Below, one piece after another: positions 30,083-38,829 of a DNA stretch of 64,000 nucleotides (positions are counted from its first letter, which is position 1; every line of letters starts with the position of its first letter). Origin of the DNA: an uncultured Paracoccaceae bacterium (lineage in GTDB: Bacteria > Pseudomonadota > Alphaproteobacteria > Rhodobacterales > Rhodobacteraceae); assembly GCA_947492825.1 (NCBI GenBank), contig CANLNT010000002.1:628501-692500 (forward strand), written 5' to 3'. The translations under genes were made by a program, and so were the position numbers. Below the pieces are notes generated by a model. It had not been told where the DNA came from, did not search any database, and saw nothing but the letters and a program-made list of their open reading frames with translations.

Positions 30083-31612
30083 ATGGAATCCCTGAATGAT
30101 CCCTCGGCCATTGTGATTGGTGCCGGATTGGGCGGCTTAGCTGCGGCAATGCGGCTGGGCGCCAAAGGCTATGAGGTGACTGTGCTGGACCGGTTGGACA
30201 AAGCCGGGGGGCGCGGGTCGAGCATCGCCAAGGGCGGGCACCGGTTTGATCTGGGGCCGACAATTGTGACGGTGCCACAGGTTTACGAAAAACTTTGGGC
30301 GGCTTGCGGGAGGGATTTCCACAAGGATGTGGACCTGCGCCCGTTGCGCGACTTCTACGAAATCCGCTGGCCCGATGGGTCGGTCTTTACCGCGCGAGGC
30401 GATACCGACGCCATGGTGGAAGAGGTGCGCAAGTTCAGCCCCGGCGATGTGAAGGGCTATCTGAAGTTTCTGCGGGACTCGCAACGGCGTTATGTCGTGG
30501 GGTTCGAGGGGATGCTGACCAAACCGATGCATCGGATTTGGGAGACGCTGAAGGTGCTGCCAGAATTTGCGCTGCTGCGCGCGGATCGGTCGATCCTTGG
30601 GCTGGCGCGCAGGCGGGTCAGGGATGAGCGGTTACGGATGGCGCTGTCGTTTCATCCGCTGTTTATCGGCGGCGATCCGATGAACGTGACCAGCATGTAC
30701 GCGCTGGTCAGTTACTTGGAAAAGGAATTTGGCGTTCATTATGCGATGGGCGGCGTGCAGGCGATTGCCGATGCGATGGCCGCTGTCGTGCGCAGCCAGG
30801 GCGGGCAGATCCGGTTTGGCGCAGAGGTGGACCGGATTGATGTCGCGAGGGGAGCTGTCACAGGTGTCACGCTGAAGGACGGGGCGCAGATCAAAGCCCC
30901 ACTGGTCATCAGCAATGCGGATGCGGGCCACACATATCAGCACCTGATGCGCGACGTGCCGCGCAAGCGCTGGAGCAACCGCAAGCTGAAGACGCGCAAG
31001 TGGTCGATGGGTCTGTTTGTCTGGTATTTCGGCACCAAGGGAACGGCCGATTTGTGGCCGGATGTGGAGCACCACACGATCATGGCGGGCCCCCGGTACG
31101 AGGGGCTGCTGCACGACATCTTTGTCAAGGGCAAGCTGGCCGAGGATATGTCGCTTTATGTGCATCGTCCTGCGGTGACGGATCCCGGCGTGGCGCCAAA
31201 GGGTTGCGATACCTTTTATGCGCTAAGCCCCGTGCCGCATCTGGGCCATGATAACCCGGTGGATTGGGGACAAGAGGCCGCGACCTACAAGGCGAAGGTG
31301 GCAAAAGTGCTGGATAGGCTGATCCCCGGTTTTCAGGATCATCTGACCGAAGAGGTTGTGTTCACGCCCGAGGATTTTCGCGACAGGTATCTGTCGCCCA
31401 ATGGCTCTGGTTTCTCGATCGAGCCGCGCATTCTGCAAAGCGCCTGGTTCCGGCCGCACAACATCAGTGAAGAGGCCAAGGGCCTGTTTCTGGTAGGGGC
31501 TGGCACGCATCCCGGCGCGGGGGTGCCGGGGGTGATTAGCAGTGCCGAAGTGCTGGAGGCATTGATCCCCAACGCGCCCGCGCGGCCAGCGGTGAAGGTG
31601 GCGGCGGAATGA
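30083..31612 (+). CDS. crtI: Phytoene desaturase CrtI
   Basis: A 509-residue flavoprotein. FAD-binding VIGAGLGGLAAAMRL near the start, then the family RGSSIAKGGHRFDLGPTIV, and a C-terminal GLFLVGAGTHPGAGVPGVI. It converts phytoene to neurosporene or lycopene. The stop overlaps the crtB start (ATGA). The sequence before the ATG is a poor ribosome-binding site, and a PpsR-type site ends 16 bases upstream of it. Confidence 0.97.
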   Translation: MESLNDPSAIVIGAGLGGLAAAMRLGAKGYEVTVLDRLDKAGGRGSSIAKGGHRFDLGPTIVTVPQVYEKLWAACGRDFHKDVDLRPLRDFYEIRWPDGSVFTARGDTDAMVEEVRKFSPGDVKGYLKFLRDSQRRYVVGFEGMLTKPMHRIWETLKVLPEFALLRADRSILGLARRRVRDERLRMALSFHPLFIGGDPMNVTSMYALVSYLEKEFGVHYAMGGVQAIADAMAAVVRSQGGQIRFGAEVDRIDVARGAVTGVTLKDGAQIKAPLVISNADAGHTYQHLMRDVPRKRWSNRKLKTRKWSMGLFVWYFGTKGTADLWPDVEHHTIMAGPRYEGLLHDIFVKGKLAEDMSLYVHRPAVTDPGVAPKGCDTFYALSPVPHLGHDNPVDWGQEAATYKAKVAKVLDRLIPGFQDHLTEEVVFTPEDFRDRYLSPNGSGFSIEPRILQSAWFRPHNISEEAKGLFLVGAGTHPGAGVPGVISSAEVLEALIPNAPARPAVKVAAE

Positions 31613-32628
31613 TACGCAACGATGATCTGCAACATTGCCGCGAGGTGATCCGCACCGGGTCTCTGTCGTTTCATGCGGCCAGCAAGCTGTTGCCCGGTAC
31701 TGTCCGCGACCCCGCACTGGCGCTTTATGCGTTTTGCCGTCTTGCGGATGACGAGGTGGATGAGGGGAAGCACAAGACCGCGGCGGTTTTGAAGCTGCGC
31801 GACAGATTGGATTTGGCCTATGCGGGGCGGCCCCAGAATGCGCCCGAGGACCGGGCCTTTGCGGCGATTGTCGAGGATTTCGAGATGCCGCGCGCACTCC
31901 CCGAGGCCTTGCTGGAAGGGTTGGCGTGGGATGCCGCCGAGCGGCGCTATGCCACGCTGTCGGATGTGCGCAGCTATTCGGCGCGGGTGGCAAGTGCAGT
32001 GGGGGCGATGATGTGCGTGCTGATGCGGGTACGCGACCGGGATGCGCTGGCGCGGGCCTGCGATCTGGGCGTGGCGATGCAGTTGACCAATATCGCGCGC
32101 GATGTGGGGGAAGATGCCCGTGCCGGGCGGATATATTTGCCAACCGATTGGCTGGCGGATGATGGGTTTTCGCCTGAAACCTTTATGACCAACCCAATGC
32201 CCACGCCGCAGGTGCGACGGATGGTCAAGACGCTGTTGGCCGAGGCGGACCGCCTTTATCGCCGGTCAGAGGCGGGGATCAGCGCGCTGCCCGCGCGGGC
32301 GCGCATGGGGATATGGGCGGCACGGTTGATCTATGACGGGATCGGCGGGCAAATCCGCCAGCAGCATTTCAATTCGATCACGACGCGGGCGCACACGGCG
32401 ACGTGGCAGAAACTGATCTGGATGGGGCAGGCTGGCGTAATGGCCGCTGTGTCCACTGCAATGCCGCGCCCGGCGTCGATCTATGCACCCCCTTTGCCCG
32501 AGGTCGCGTTTCTGGTGGATGCCGCCGCGCGGGGGCAGCGGAACGAACCTCGCTCTGCTGCTGTCATCGGCATTCTGGCAGAGCTGTCGGCACGGGATGG
32601 GATTGGCAAGGGCACGCCGCAGGCGTAG
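31609..32628 (+). CDS. crtB: Phytoene synthase CrtB
   Basis: A 339-residue trans-isoprenyl diphosphate synthase. Both Asp-rich motifs are present, LADDEVDEG and DVGEDARAGRIYLP, with AFCRLADD and NIARDVGEDA. It joins two geranylgeranyl diphosphates to phytoene. crtE, which makes that precursor, is not in the window. It is translationally coupled to crtI. Confidence 0.97.
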   Translation: MIRNDDLQHCREVIRTGSLSFHAASKLLPGTVRDPALALYAFCRLADDEVDEGKHKTAAVLKLRDRLDLAYAGRPQNAPEDRAFAAIVEDFEMPRALPEALLEGLAWDAAERRYATLSDVRSYSARVASAVGAMMCVLMRVRDRDALARACDLGVAMQLTNIARDVGEDARAGRIYLPTDWLADDGFSPETFMTNPMPTPQVRRMVKTLLAEADRLYRRSEAGISALPARARMGIWAARLIYDGIGGQIRQQHFNSITTRAHTATWQKLIWMGQAGVMAAVSTAMPRPASIYAPPLPEVAFLVDAAARGQRNEPRSAAVIGILAELSARDGIGKGTPQA

Positions 32629-32655
32629 GCAGGTCCCAACAAGGAGAGCCGCAAG

Positions 32656-33135
32656 ATGGACCTGACACTGTTTGCCCTGTTCTTTCTGTGCTGCTGCGCG
32701 GCGGGTGCCACCGGCGCGCTGTTCCCCACGGGTGAGTGGTACAAGGGCCTGAACAAGCCCACATGGGTGCCGCCCAACTGGGTCTTTCCCATCGCATGGA
32801 CCAGCATTTACATCCTGATGTCGTTCGCCGGTGCGCGGGTCGCGGTGATCGACGGCAGCGGCTATGCACTTGCGTTCTGGGCGTTGCAGATTGCCTTCAA
32901 CACGTTGTGGACGCCGGTGTTCTTTGGCCTGCGGCATTGGAAGGCCTCGTTGATAGCGATGGCGGGGTTGTGGCTGGCGGTGCTGGGCTGTTTGATCACG
33001 TCTTTCATGCTGGATGTCTGGGCGGGGCTGGCCTTTGTACCTTACATGGCGTGGGTCACTGTGGCGGCTGCATTGAATTATAGTGTTGTGCAGCTGAACC
33101 CCGATCAGAAGCCGTTGGAGATCCACAAGCTGTGA
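32656..33135 (+). CDS. tspO: Tryptophan-rich sensory protein TspO
   Basis: A 159-residue protein with five membrane helices. It shows the family pattern WYKGLNKPTWVPPNWVFPIAWT and NTLWTPVFFGLR...A. TspO in Rhodobacter is an outer-membrane tetrapyrrole-responsive regulator that acts on photosynthesis gene expression. AAGGAG precedes the ATG. In Rhodobacter it sits between crtIB and crtCDEF; here it is the last photosynthesis-cluster gene and adenine deaminase follows. Confidence 0.95.
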   Translation: MDLTLFALFFLCCCAAGATGALFPTGEWYKGLNKPTWVPPNWVFPIAWTSIYILMSFAGARVAVIDGSGYALAFWALQIAFNTLWTPVFFGLRHWKASLIAMAGLWLAVLGCLITSFMLDVWAGLAFVPYMAWVTVAAALNYSVVQLNPDQKPLEIHKL

Positions 33136-33175
33136 CCCCCCTTGAAGCTGCCCGGAAAGGGTGACATTTTTGGGG

Positions 33176-34975
33176 ATGGAACATCACATTACATCATGGG
33201 CCGAAACAGCGCCGCACCTTGTGGCGGTGGCAGCGGGGCGCGCACCTGCCGATTTGGTGGTGCGCGGCGGCAAGCTGGTCAATGTGCAGAGCCGCGAGGT
33301 TTTGGACGGTTGGCAGGTTGCCGTGGCCGCGGGGCGGTTTGCCTATGTGGGGCCGGATGCCAGCCATTGCATCGGGCCGGACACACGGGTGATCGAAGCC
33401 GATGGGCGGTTCCTGATCCCCGGCCTGTGCGACGGGCATATGCACATCGAAAGCGGGATGCTGACCCCGGCAGAGTTTGCCGCAGCCGTCATCCCGCATG
33501 GCACCACCACGATGTTCACCGACCCGCATGAGATCGCCAATGTGCTGGGTCTGCGCGGTGTGCGGATGATGCATGACGAGGCGCTCATGCAGCCTGTGAA
33601 CATTTACACGCAGATGCCGTCTTGCGCACCGTCTGCGCCGGGGTTGGAAACGACCGGGTTTGAGATCAGCGCGGAGGATGTGGCCGAGGCGATGGCCTGG
33701 CCCGGCATCATCGGGCTGGGCGAGATGATGAACTTTCCCGGTGTGATCAACGGTGATGCGCAGATGCTGGCCGAGATGGCCGCGACGATGAACGCAGGCA
33801 AGACCGTGGGCGGGCATTATGCCAGCCCCGACAAGGGTGTGGCCTTCAGCGCCTATGTTGCCGGTGGTGCGGCGGATGATCACGAGGGCACGGCAGAGGC
33901 GGATGCAATTGCGCGGGTGCGTAATGGTATGCGGTCGATGATGCGGCTGGGGTCTGCGTGGTATGACGTTGAAAGCCAGATCACGGCGGTGACGGAAAAG
34001 GGGTTGGACCCGCGGAATTTCATCCTGTGTACCGATGATTGTATGGCGGGAACACTGGTGAACGACGGGCATATGAACCGCGTTGTGCGCCATGCGATTG
34101 CCTGCGGCTGTGACCCGGTGGTGGCGCTTCAGATGGCCACGATCAACACGGCAACGCACTTCGGGTTGGAGCGTGAGCTGGGGTCCATCGCACCGGGGCG
34201 GCGGGCCGATATGATCCTGACCTCTGATTTGGCGGAGCTGCCGATCGAAGAGGTGATCGCGCGCGGGCAGACCGTGGCGCGGGGCGGTGTGATCACGGTG
34301 GACTGCCCGCATTTTGCGTGGCCGGATGATGCACGGGCGACGGTGCGCATGGGCAAGGCGTTGGCGGCCACGGATTTTGAGGTGAAAGCCCCTGAAGGCC
34401 GCAACCGCGTCACCGCGCGCGTGATTGGTGTGGTGGAAAACCAAGCCCCGACCAAGGCGCTGGAGGCGGATTTGCCGGTAGTGGACGGTGTTGTCGAAGG
34501 CGAAGGCGAGGTGTGCCAGATCGCGCTGGTCGAACGGCATCGCGCGACGGGCGATGTGGTTAACGGTTTTGTCAGCGGCTTTGGGTATGAGGGGCGGATG
34601 GCGATGGCCTCGACCGTGGCGCATGACAGCCACCATATGATCGTGGTTGGTACCGACCGCACGCTAATGGCGCAGGCGGCGAACCGGTTGGGTGAGGTTG
34701 GTGGGGGCATCAGCGTCTGGAAAGACGACGCCGAAATCGCGCTGGTCAAGCTGCCGATTGCCGGTTTGATGAGCGACAGCCCCGCCGCCGATGTGGCCGC
34801 AGCCGCGGACCGGATGGTGGCAGCGATGGCCGCGTGTGGCTGCACGCTGAACAACGCGTATATGCAACATTCGTTGCTGGCCCTTGTGGTGATCCCGGAG
34901 TTACGGATCAGTGATCTTGGGCTGGTCGACGTCACGAAATTTGAACTGACAGATATCTTTAAGGATACGGAATGA
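33176..34975 (+). CDS. ade: Adenine deaminase
   Basis: A 599-residue amidohydrolase that turns adenine into hypoxanthine. Metal-binding GLCDGHMHIESGML, HGTTTMFTDPHEIANV, the conserved GLGEMMNFPGVI and CTDDCMAGTLVNDGHM are the Ade signature. ATG 33176 is preferred; GTG 33161 is an alternative. Its stop overlaps the next gene (ATGA), forming an adenine-nucleotide breakdown operon: AMP to adenine (Amn), adenine to hypoxanthine (Ade). Confidence 0.96.
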   Translation: MEHHITSWAETAPHLVAVAAGRAPADLVVRGGKLVNVQSREVLDGWQVAVAAGRFAYVGPDASHCIGPDTRVIEADGRFLIPGLCDGHMHIESGMLTPAEFAAAVIPHGTTTMFTDPHEIANVLGLRGVRMMHDEALMQPVNIYTQMPSCAPSAPGLETTGFEISAEDVAEAMAWPGIIGLGEMMNFPGVINGDAQMLAEMAATMNAGKTVGGHYASPDKGVAFSAYVAGGAADDHEGTAEADAIARVRNGMRSMMRLGSAWYDVESQITAVTEKGLDPRNFILCTDDCMAGTLVNDGHMNRVVRHAIACGCDPVVALQMATINTATHFGLERELGSIAPGRRADMILTSDLAELPIEEVIARGQTVARGGVITVDCPHFAWPDDARATVRMGKALAATDFEVKAPEGRNRVTARVIGVVENQAPTKALEADLPVVDGVVEGEGEVCQIALVERHRATGDVVNGFVSGFGYEGRMAMASTVAHDSHHMIVVGTDRTLMAQAANRLGEVGGGISVWKDDAEIALVKLPIAGLMSDSPAADVAAAADRMVAAMAACGCTLNNAYMQHSLLALVVIPELRISDLGLVDVTKFELTDIFKDTE

Positions 34976-36453
34976 ACGTCGATCCGACATTGCGCCTGAA
35001 AACACCTGATGTGCCCGCACCAGAGGCATTTGATGACCCCGCAGCGGCGGTCGCCCGTCTGCAGGAGCTTTACACCGATGCGGTGGAATTTCTGTGCCAG
35101 AATTTTCAGAAGGTTCTGAGCGGCGGGGCTGCTACGGCACGGTATCGGGCCTTTTATCCCGAGATCAGGCTGACGACGACAAGCTATGCCGCAGCCGACA
35201 GCCGGTTGTCATTTGGTCACGTGATTGAACCGGGGGTCTATGCGACCACGGTGACGCGGCCAGATCTGTTTGCCCATTATCTGGAACAGCAGATCGACCT
35301 GCTGCTGCAAAACCATGACGTGTCGGTAGTGATTGGTGCCTCGACCACGCCGATGCCAGTGCATTTTGCCGTGGCCAACAACGAGAGCCTGACCGTGCCG
35401 CATGGTGGCGCGCTGGAGTTTCAGCTGCGCGATGTCTTTGATGTGCCGGATCTGAGCACGACCAATGATGACATCGTGAATGGCACCGGTTTTCATTATG
35501 ATGACGGCGCGCGCCCACTGGCGCCATTTACGGCGCAGCGGGTGGATTATTCTCTGGCACGCTTATCGCATTACACCGCGACCCTGCCCGAGCATTTCCA
35601 GAACCACGTGCTGTTCACCAACTACCAGTTCTATGTGCAGGAATTCGAGGCGTATGCCCGCGAAGTCCTGGCCGACCCTGACAGCGGCTACACCAGTTTT
35701 GTCAGCACCGGGAATATCGAGATTACGGAACCCGATGCGGTGATCCCGGTGCCTGAAAAGATGCCGCAAATGCCGACCTATCACCTGAAACGCAAAGGTG
35801 GCGGGGGGATCACGCTGGTCAATATCGGGGTGGGGCCGTCGAATGCGAAGACGGCAACCGACCATATTGCGGTGCTGCGCCCGCACGCCTGGCTGATGGT
35901 TGGCCATTGCGCGGGTCTGCGGAATAGTCAGCGGTTGGGTGATTTCGTGCTGGCGCACGCCTACTTGCGCGAGGATGCTGTGTTGGATGCGGACCTGCCG
36001 GTCTGGGTGCCGATCCCGCCACTGGCCGAAATTCAGGTGGCGCTGGAAAGTGCTGTGGCCGATGTGACGAAGCTGGAGGGGTTCGAGCTGAAGCGGATCA
36101 TGCGGACGGGTACGGTGGCGACGCTGGACAACCGCAACTGGGAGCTGCGCGAGCATGAGGGCCCGGTACAACGGTTAAGCCAATCCCGCGCGGTGGCACT
36201 TGATATGGAGAGTGCGACGATTGCGGCCAATGGGTTCCGGTTTCGGGTGCCATATGGAACGCTATTGTGTGTGTCGGACAAGCCGCTGCACGGCGAGCTG
36301 AAGCTGCCGGGTATGGCGTCAGAGTTCTACAAAACGCAGGTTGCGGCGCATTTGATGATCGGAATTCGGGCGATGGAACGGCTGCGCGAGATGCCGCTGG
36401 AGCGGATTCACAGCCGGAAATTGCGGTCTTTTGAGGAAACCGCCTTCCTCTGA
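34972..36453 (+). CDS. amn: AMP nucleosidase
   Basis: A 493-residue enzyme that hydrolyses AMP to adenine and ribose 5-phosphate. The N-terminal regulatory part has YRAFYPEIRLTT; the C-terminal phosphorylase-like fold shows VNIGVGPSNAKTATDH, LMVGHCAGLRNSQRLGDFVL and ALDMESATIAANGFRF. Length matches the family (about 485-490). It is coupled to ade, so the pair makes a coherent purine-salvage or adenylate-lowering unit. Confidence 0.95.
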   Translation: MNVDPTLRLKTPDVPAPEAFDDPAAAVARLQELYTDAVEFLCQNFQKVLSGGAATARYRAFYPEIRLTTTSYAAADSRLSFGHVIEPGVYATTVTRPDLFAHYLEQQIDLLLQNHDVSVVIGASTTPMPVHFAVANNESLTVPHGGALEFQLRDVFDVPDLSTTNDDIVNGTGFHYDDGARPLAPFTAQRVDYSLARLSHYTATLPEHFQNHVLFTNYQFYVQEFEAYAREVLADPDSGYTSFVSTGNIEITEPDAVIPVPEKMPQMPTYHLKRKGGGGITLVNIGVGPSNAKTATDHIAVLRPHAWLMVGHCAGLRNSQRLGDFVLAHAYLREDAVLDADLPVWVPIPPLAEIQVALESAVADVTKLEGFELKRIMRTGTVATLDNRNWELREHEGPVQRLSQSRAVALDMESATIAANGFRFRVPYGTLLCVSDKPLHGELKLPGMASEFYKTQVAAHLMIGIRAMERLREMPLERIHSRKLRSFEETAFL

Positions 36454-36594
36454 CGTGTGGAAATGCCGAAAAACAGCTGAAAACCCCTTATTTTCCCTTG
36501 CCAGAGGCCACAAAACGTTGTGGTGTGCCACCACATTCCGTTATCATCGCGGGCAGAGGCCCTAGAGATCGGGCAAAACGTAGGAGACCAGAAA

Positions 36595-36885
36595 ATGGCG
36601 ACGAAACCAATGACCAAAGCGCAGCTTGTCACTGCACTGGCCGAAGAAATGGGCGCAGACAAGAAAGCGGCCTCCGCCGCTCTGGACGCTGTCACCGGCA
36701 TCATCACACGCGAAGTGTCCGGCGGCGGTGCTGTGACCCTGCCCGGCGTCGGCAAAATCTACTGCCGCGAGCGCCCCGAGCGCATGGTGCGCAACCCCGC
36801 CACCGGCGAGCAGTTCAAGAAAGAAGCCGACAAAGTGGTCAAAATGACCATTGCGAAGGCACTGAAGGACAGCGTGAACGACTAA
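36595..36885 (+). CDS. HU-family DNA-binding protein
   Basis: A 96-residue histone-like protein with the usual TKAQLVTALAEEMGADKKAA start, GGGAVTLPGVGKI in the body, and a basic arm ERPERMVRNPATGEQF. The Pro in NPATG is the intercalating position. TAGGAG precedes ATG 36595 and a terminator follows, so it is a single-gene unit. It likely organises the nucleoid or aids gene regulation. Confidence 0.95.
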   Translation: MATKPMTKAQLVTALAEEMGADKKAASAALDAVTGIITREVSGGGAVTLPGVGKIYCRERPERMVRNPATGEQFKKEADKVVKMTIAKALKDSVND

Positions 36886-36910
36886 GGTCGTGCCACAGCA
36901 ATGTCTTGAA

Positions 36911-36934
36911 AGGTCGCCGTCTCGGCGGCCTTTT
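36911..36934 (+). terminator. Intrinsic terminator after the HU gene
   Basis: Stem GGTCGCCG / CGGCGGCC (one G-U pair) with a TCT loop followed by TTTT, 26 bases after the stop. Confidence 0.88.
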
Positions 36935-37010
36935 GCGTTGAGAATTGCCCATTTCCGGGGCAATCGGCAAAATCCGCCGCATTTCCGGGCATTAACCCTG
37001 TGAGTTGTGG

Positions 37011-37027
37011 CGAATCGTGGCGATTCG
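37011..37027. promoter_or_regulatory. Inverted repeat upstream of the sugar transferase gene
   Basis: CGAATCG TGG CGATTCG, a perfect 7-bp inverted repeat with a 3-base spacer, lies about 107 bases before the sugar transferase start in a 199-base gap after the HU terminator. It could be an operator. The regulator is unknown. Confidence 0.4.
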
Positions 37028-37133
37028 GACTATCCAAGTTGTGGAGAGACGCATTTTAGTCGAGTTCGTTTGATATTTTATTGGTGTGCCATTGGCTATT
37101 GAACGGCACGTGGCAAGTGAGGGTCAAGCAGGG

Positions 37134-37826
37134 ATGAACCAAATTCGCGACATCGCAGCGGATGATGCGTCAACGATCCTGACCGCCTCTGGTCCGGTAC
37201 GTGCATCACGCTCCTCGCTTTATGCGCGCCACTTCAAGCGGCCCTTTGACATCGCCCTGAGCATTGTTTTGATCCCGCTTATCGGACCGCTTGTTGCGGT
37301 GCTTTGGCTGCTGGTGCGGTGCGATGGCGGTTCAGGATTTTACGGCCACCCCCGCGTGGGGCGCAACGGGCGCATGTTCCGCTGCTGGAAGCTGCGGTCG
37401 ATGGTGCCGCAGGCCGAGAAGTGCCTGGCGGATTATCTGGTGCAAAACCCTGACGCGCGCGCCGAGTGGGAGCTGTCGCACAAGCTGAAATTTGATCCCC
37501 GGATCACCTGGCTGGGGCGCATCCTGCGCAAGACCAGTCTGGATGAGCTGCCGCAGATCTGGAACGTGCTGCGCGGCGAGATGAGCTTTGTCGGGCCACG
37601 CCCGGTGACCAACGAAGAACTGGCGCGCTACGGCAGCAACGCCTGGGCTTATGGGCAAGCGACACCGGGTGTGACGGGTCTTTGGCAGGTGTCGGGGCGC
37701 AACGCGGTGACCTATCAGCGCCGGGTGGCGCTGGACGTGCGCTATGTTGAGAACATGTCGTTCGCACAGGATCTGCGCATTCTTGCCAAAACCGGCGCCG
37801 CGGTACTGAACGGCACGGGCGCCTGA
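37134..37826 (+). CDS. Exopolysaccharide sugar transferase (ExoY/WcaJ family)
   Basis: A 230-residue polyisoprenyl-phosphate hexose-1-phosphate transferase. One N-terminal membrane helix (IALSIVLIPLIGPLVAVLWL) is followed by the family core: GRNGRMFRCWKLRSM, LRKTSLDELPQIWNVLRGEMSFVGPRP, and PGVTGLWQVSGRN. It starts lipid-linked polysaccharide repeat synthesis at the inner membrane. ATG 37134 is chosen; GTG 37086 would add 16 residues. It may work with the Wzz-type protein at the window start, but the two are 36 kb apart. Confidence 0.93.
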   Translation: MNQIRDIAADDASTILTASGPVRASRSSLYARHFKRPFDIALSIVLIPLIGPLVAVLWLLVRCDGGSGFYGHPRVGRNGRMFRCWKLRSMVPQAEKCLADYLVQNPDARAEWELSHKLKFDPRITWLGRILRKTSLDELPQIWNVLRGEMSFVGPRPVTNEELARYGSNAWAYGQATPGVTGLWQVSGRNAVTYQRRVALDVRYVENMSFAQDLRILAKTGAAVLNGTGA

Positions 37827-37898
37827 GCAGGCCGAACGCGGCTTGCGGACCGGGCGACATCAGGCATAACGGACCCTGCGTCGCGATGGGGTCGAGCC

Positions 37899-38768
37899 TT
37901 GGATATCAAAGCAATTCTGATGGGGTTGGCCTTTGCGGCGATGTGGTCGTCTGCGTTCACATCCGCCCGGGTGATTGTTGAATATGCGCCGCCGCTGACC
38001 GCGCTGGCGCTGCGGTTTCTGATTTCAGGGCTGATTGGTGTGGCTGTGGCGTTCTGGCTGGGGCAGTCGATGCGCTTGTCGCGCAGGCAGTGGCTGGGTG
38101 TGCTGATCTTCGGGGTTTGCCAAAACGCGCTGTACCTGGGTCTGAATTTTGTGGCGATGCAGACGGTCGAGGCGTCGCTGGCGGCGATCATTGCATCCAC
38201 CATGCCATTGCTGGTGGCCGTCGCGGGTTGGCTGGTCTTTGGCACGCGGGTGCGTCCGTTGGGGATTGCAGGTTTGATGGCCGGTTTGATCGGCGTCAGC
38301 CTGATCATGGGCGCGCGTTTGCAGGGCGGCACGGACCTTTATGGGCTCGCGCTGTGCGTGGTGGGCGTCGTGGCGCTGACGGTGGCAACGCTGGCAGTGC
38401 TCGGCGCGTCGTCAGGCGGCAATGTGTTGATGATCGTGGGGTTGCAGATGCTTGTTGGCAGTGCGGTGCTTTGGGCCCCGGCGCTGGCGCTGGAAAGCTG
38501 GGTGGTGACGTGGAGTTGGCAGCTGATTGTCGCCTTTGTCTATACCACGCTGGTGCCGGGGCTGGCAGCCACGCTGGTCTGGTTCTTGCTGGTGGGCCGG
38601 ATCGGGGCGGTCAAAGCTTCGACCTTTCATTTCCTGAACCCGTTTCTGGGGGTGCTGGTGGCCTGGGCGCTGCTGGGCGAGGCGCTGGGATGGTTGGACA
38701 TTCTGGGTGTCGCGATTATTGCGGGCGGGATTCTGGCGGTGCAGGTCAGTAAGCAACCGGCGGTTTGA
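37899..38768 (+). CDS. EamA-family (DMT) exporter
   Basis: A 289-residue membrane protein with ten helices in two EamA repeats. It starts MWSSAFTSARVIVEYAPP within the first helix region and ends with FHFLNPFLGVLVAWALLGEALG. Such proteins export amino acids, nucleosides or related metabolites; the substrate cannot be read here. The start is TTG 37899 or ATG 37920. An interspersed repeat starts directly after its stop. Confidence 0.88.
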   Translation: MDIKAILMGLAFAAMWSSAFTSARVIVEYAPPLTALALRFLISGLIGVAVAFWLGQSMRLSRRQWLGVLIFGVCQNALYLGLNFVAMQTVEASLAAIIASTMPLLVAVAGWLVFGTRVRPLGIAGLMAGLIGVSLIMGARLQGGTDLYGLALCVVGVVALTVATLAVLGASSGGNVLMIVGLQMLVGSAVLWAPALALESWVVTWSWQLIVAFVYTTLVPGLAATLVWFLLVGRIGAVKASTFHFLNPFLGVLVAWALLGEALGWLDILGVAIIAGGILAVQVSKQPAV

Positions 38769-38770
38769 TT

Positions 38771-38829
38771 GGGGGCTTTGCCCCCGGCCTGCGGCCTCCC
38801 CCAGGATATTTTTAGCCAGAAGAAGCGGG
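38771..38829 (+). repeat. Interspersed repeat copy 3 (between convergent genes)
   Basis: Hairpin GGGGGCTTTGCCCCC (38771-38785), a second small palindrome GGCCTGCGGCC (38786-38796), then the core CCCCCAGGATATTTTTAGCC and AGAAGAAGCGGG. On the minus strand the core encodes the final Ser-Ser-Gly and the TAA of the HD-domain gene. The hairpins may also end both convergent transcripts. Confidence 0.85.

Noticed and set aside
33194..34636. 480-aa minus-strand open frame inside ade
   Set aside because: Shadow frame with atypical His/Arg-rich composition, opposite a well-conserved enzyme.
36986..37060. Possible CRISPR-like or tandem repeat near 37.0 kb
   Set aside because: Only one inverted repeat and a few TTGTGG repeats; no regular repeat-spacer pattern.
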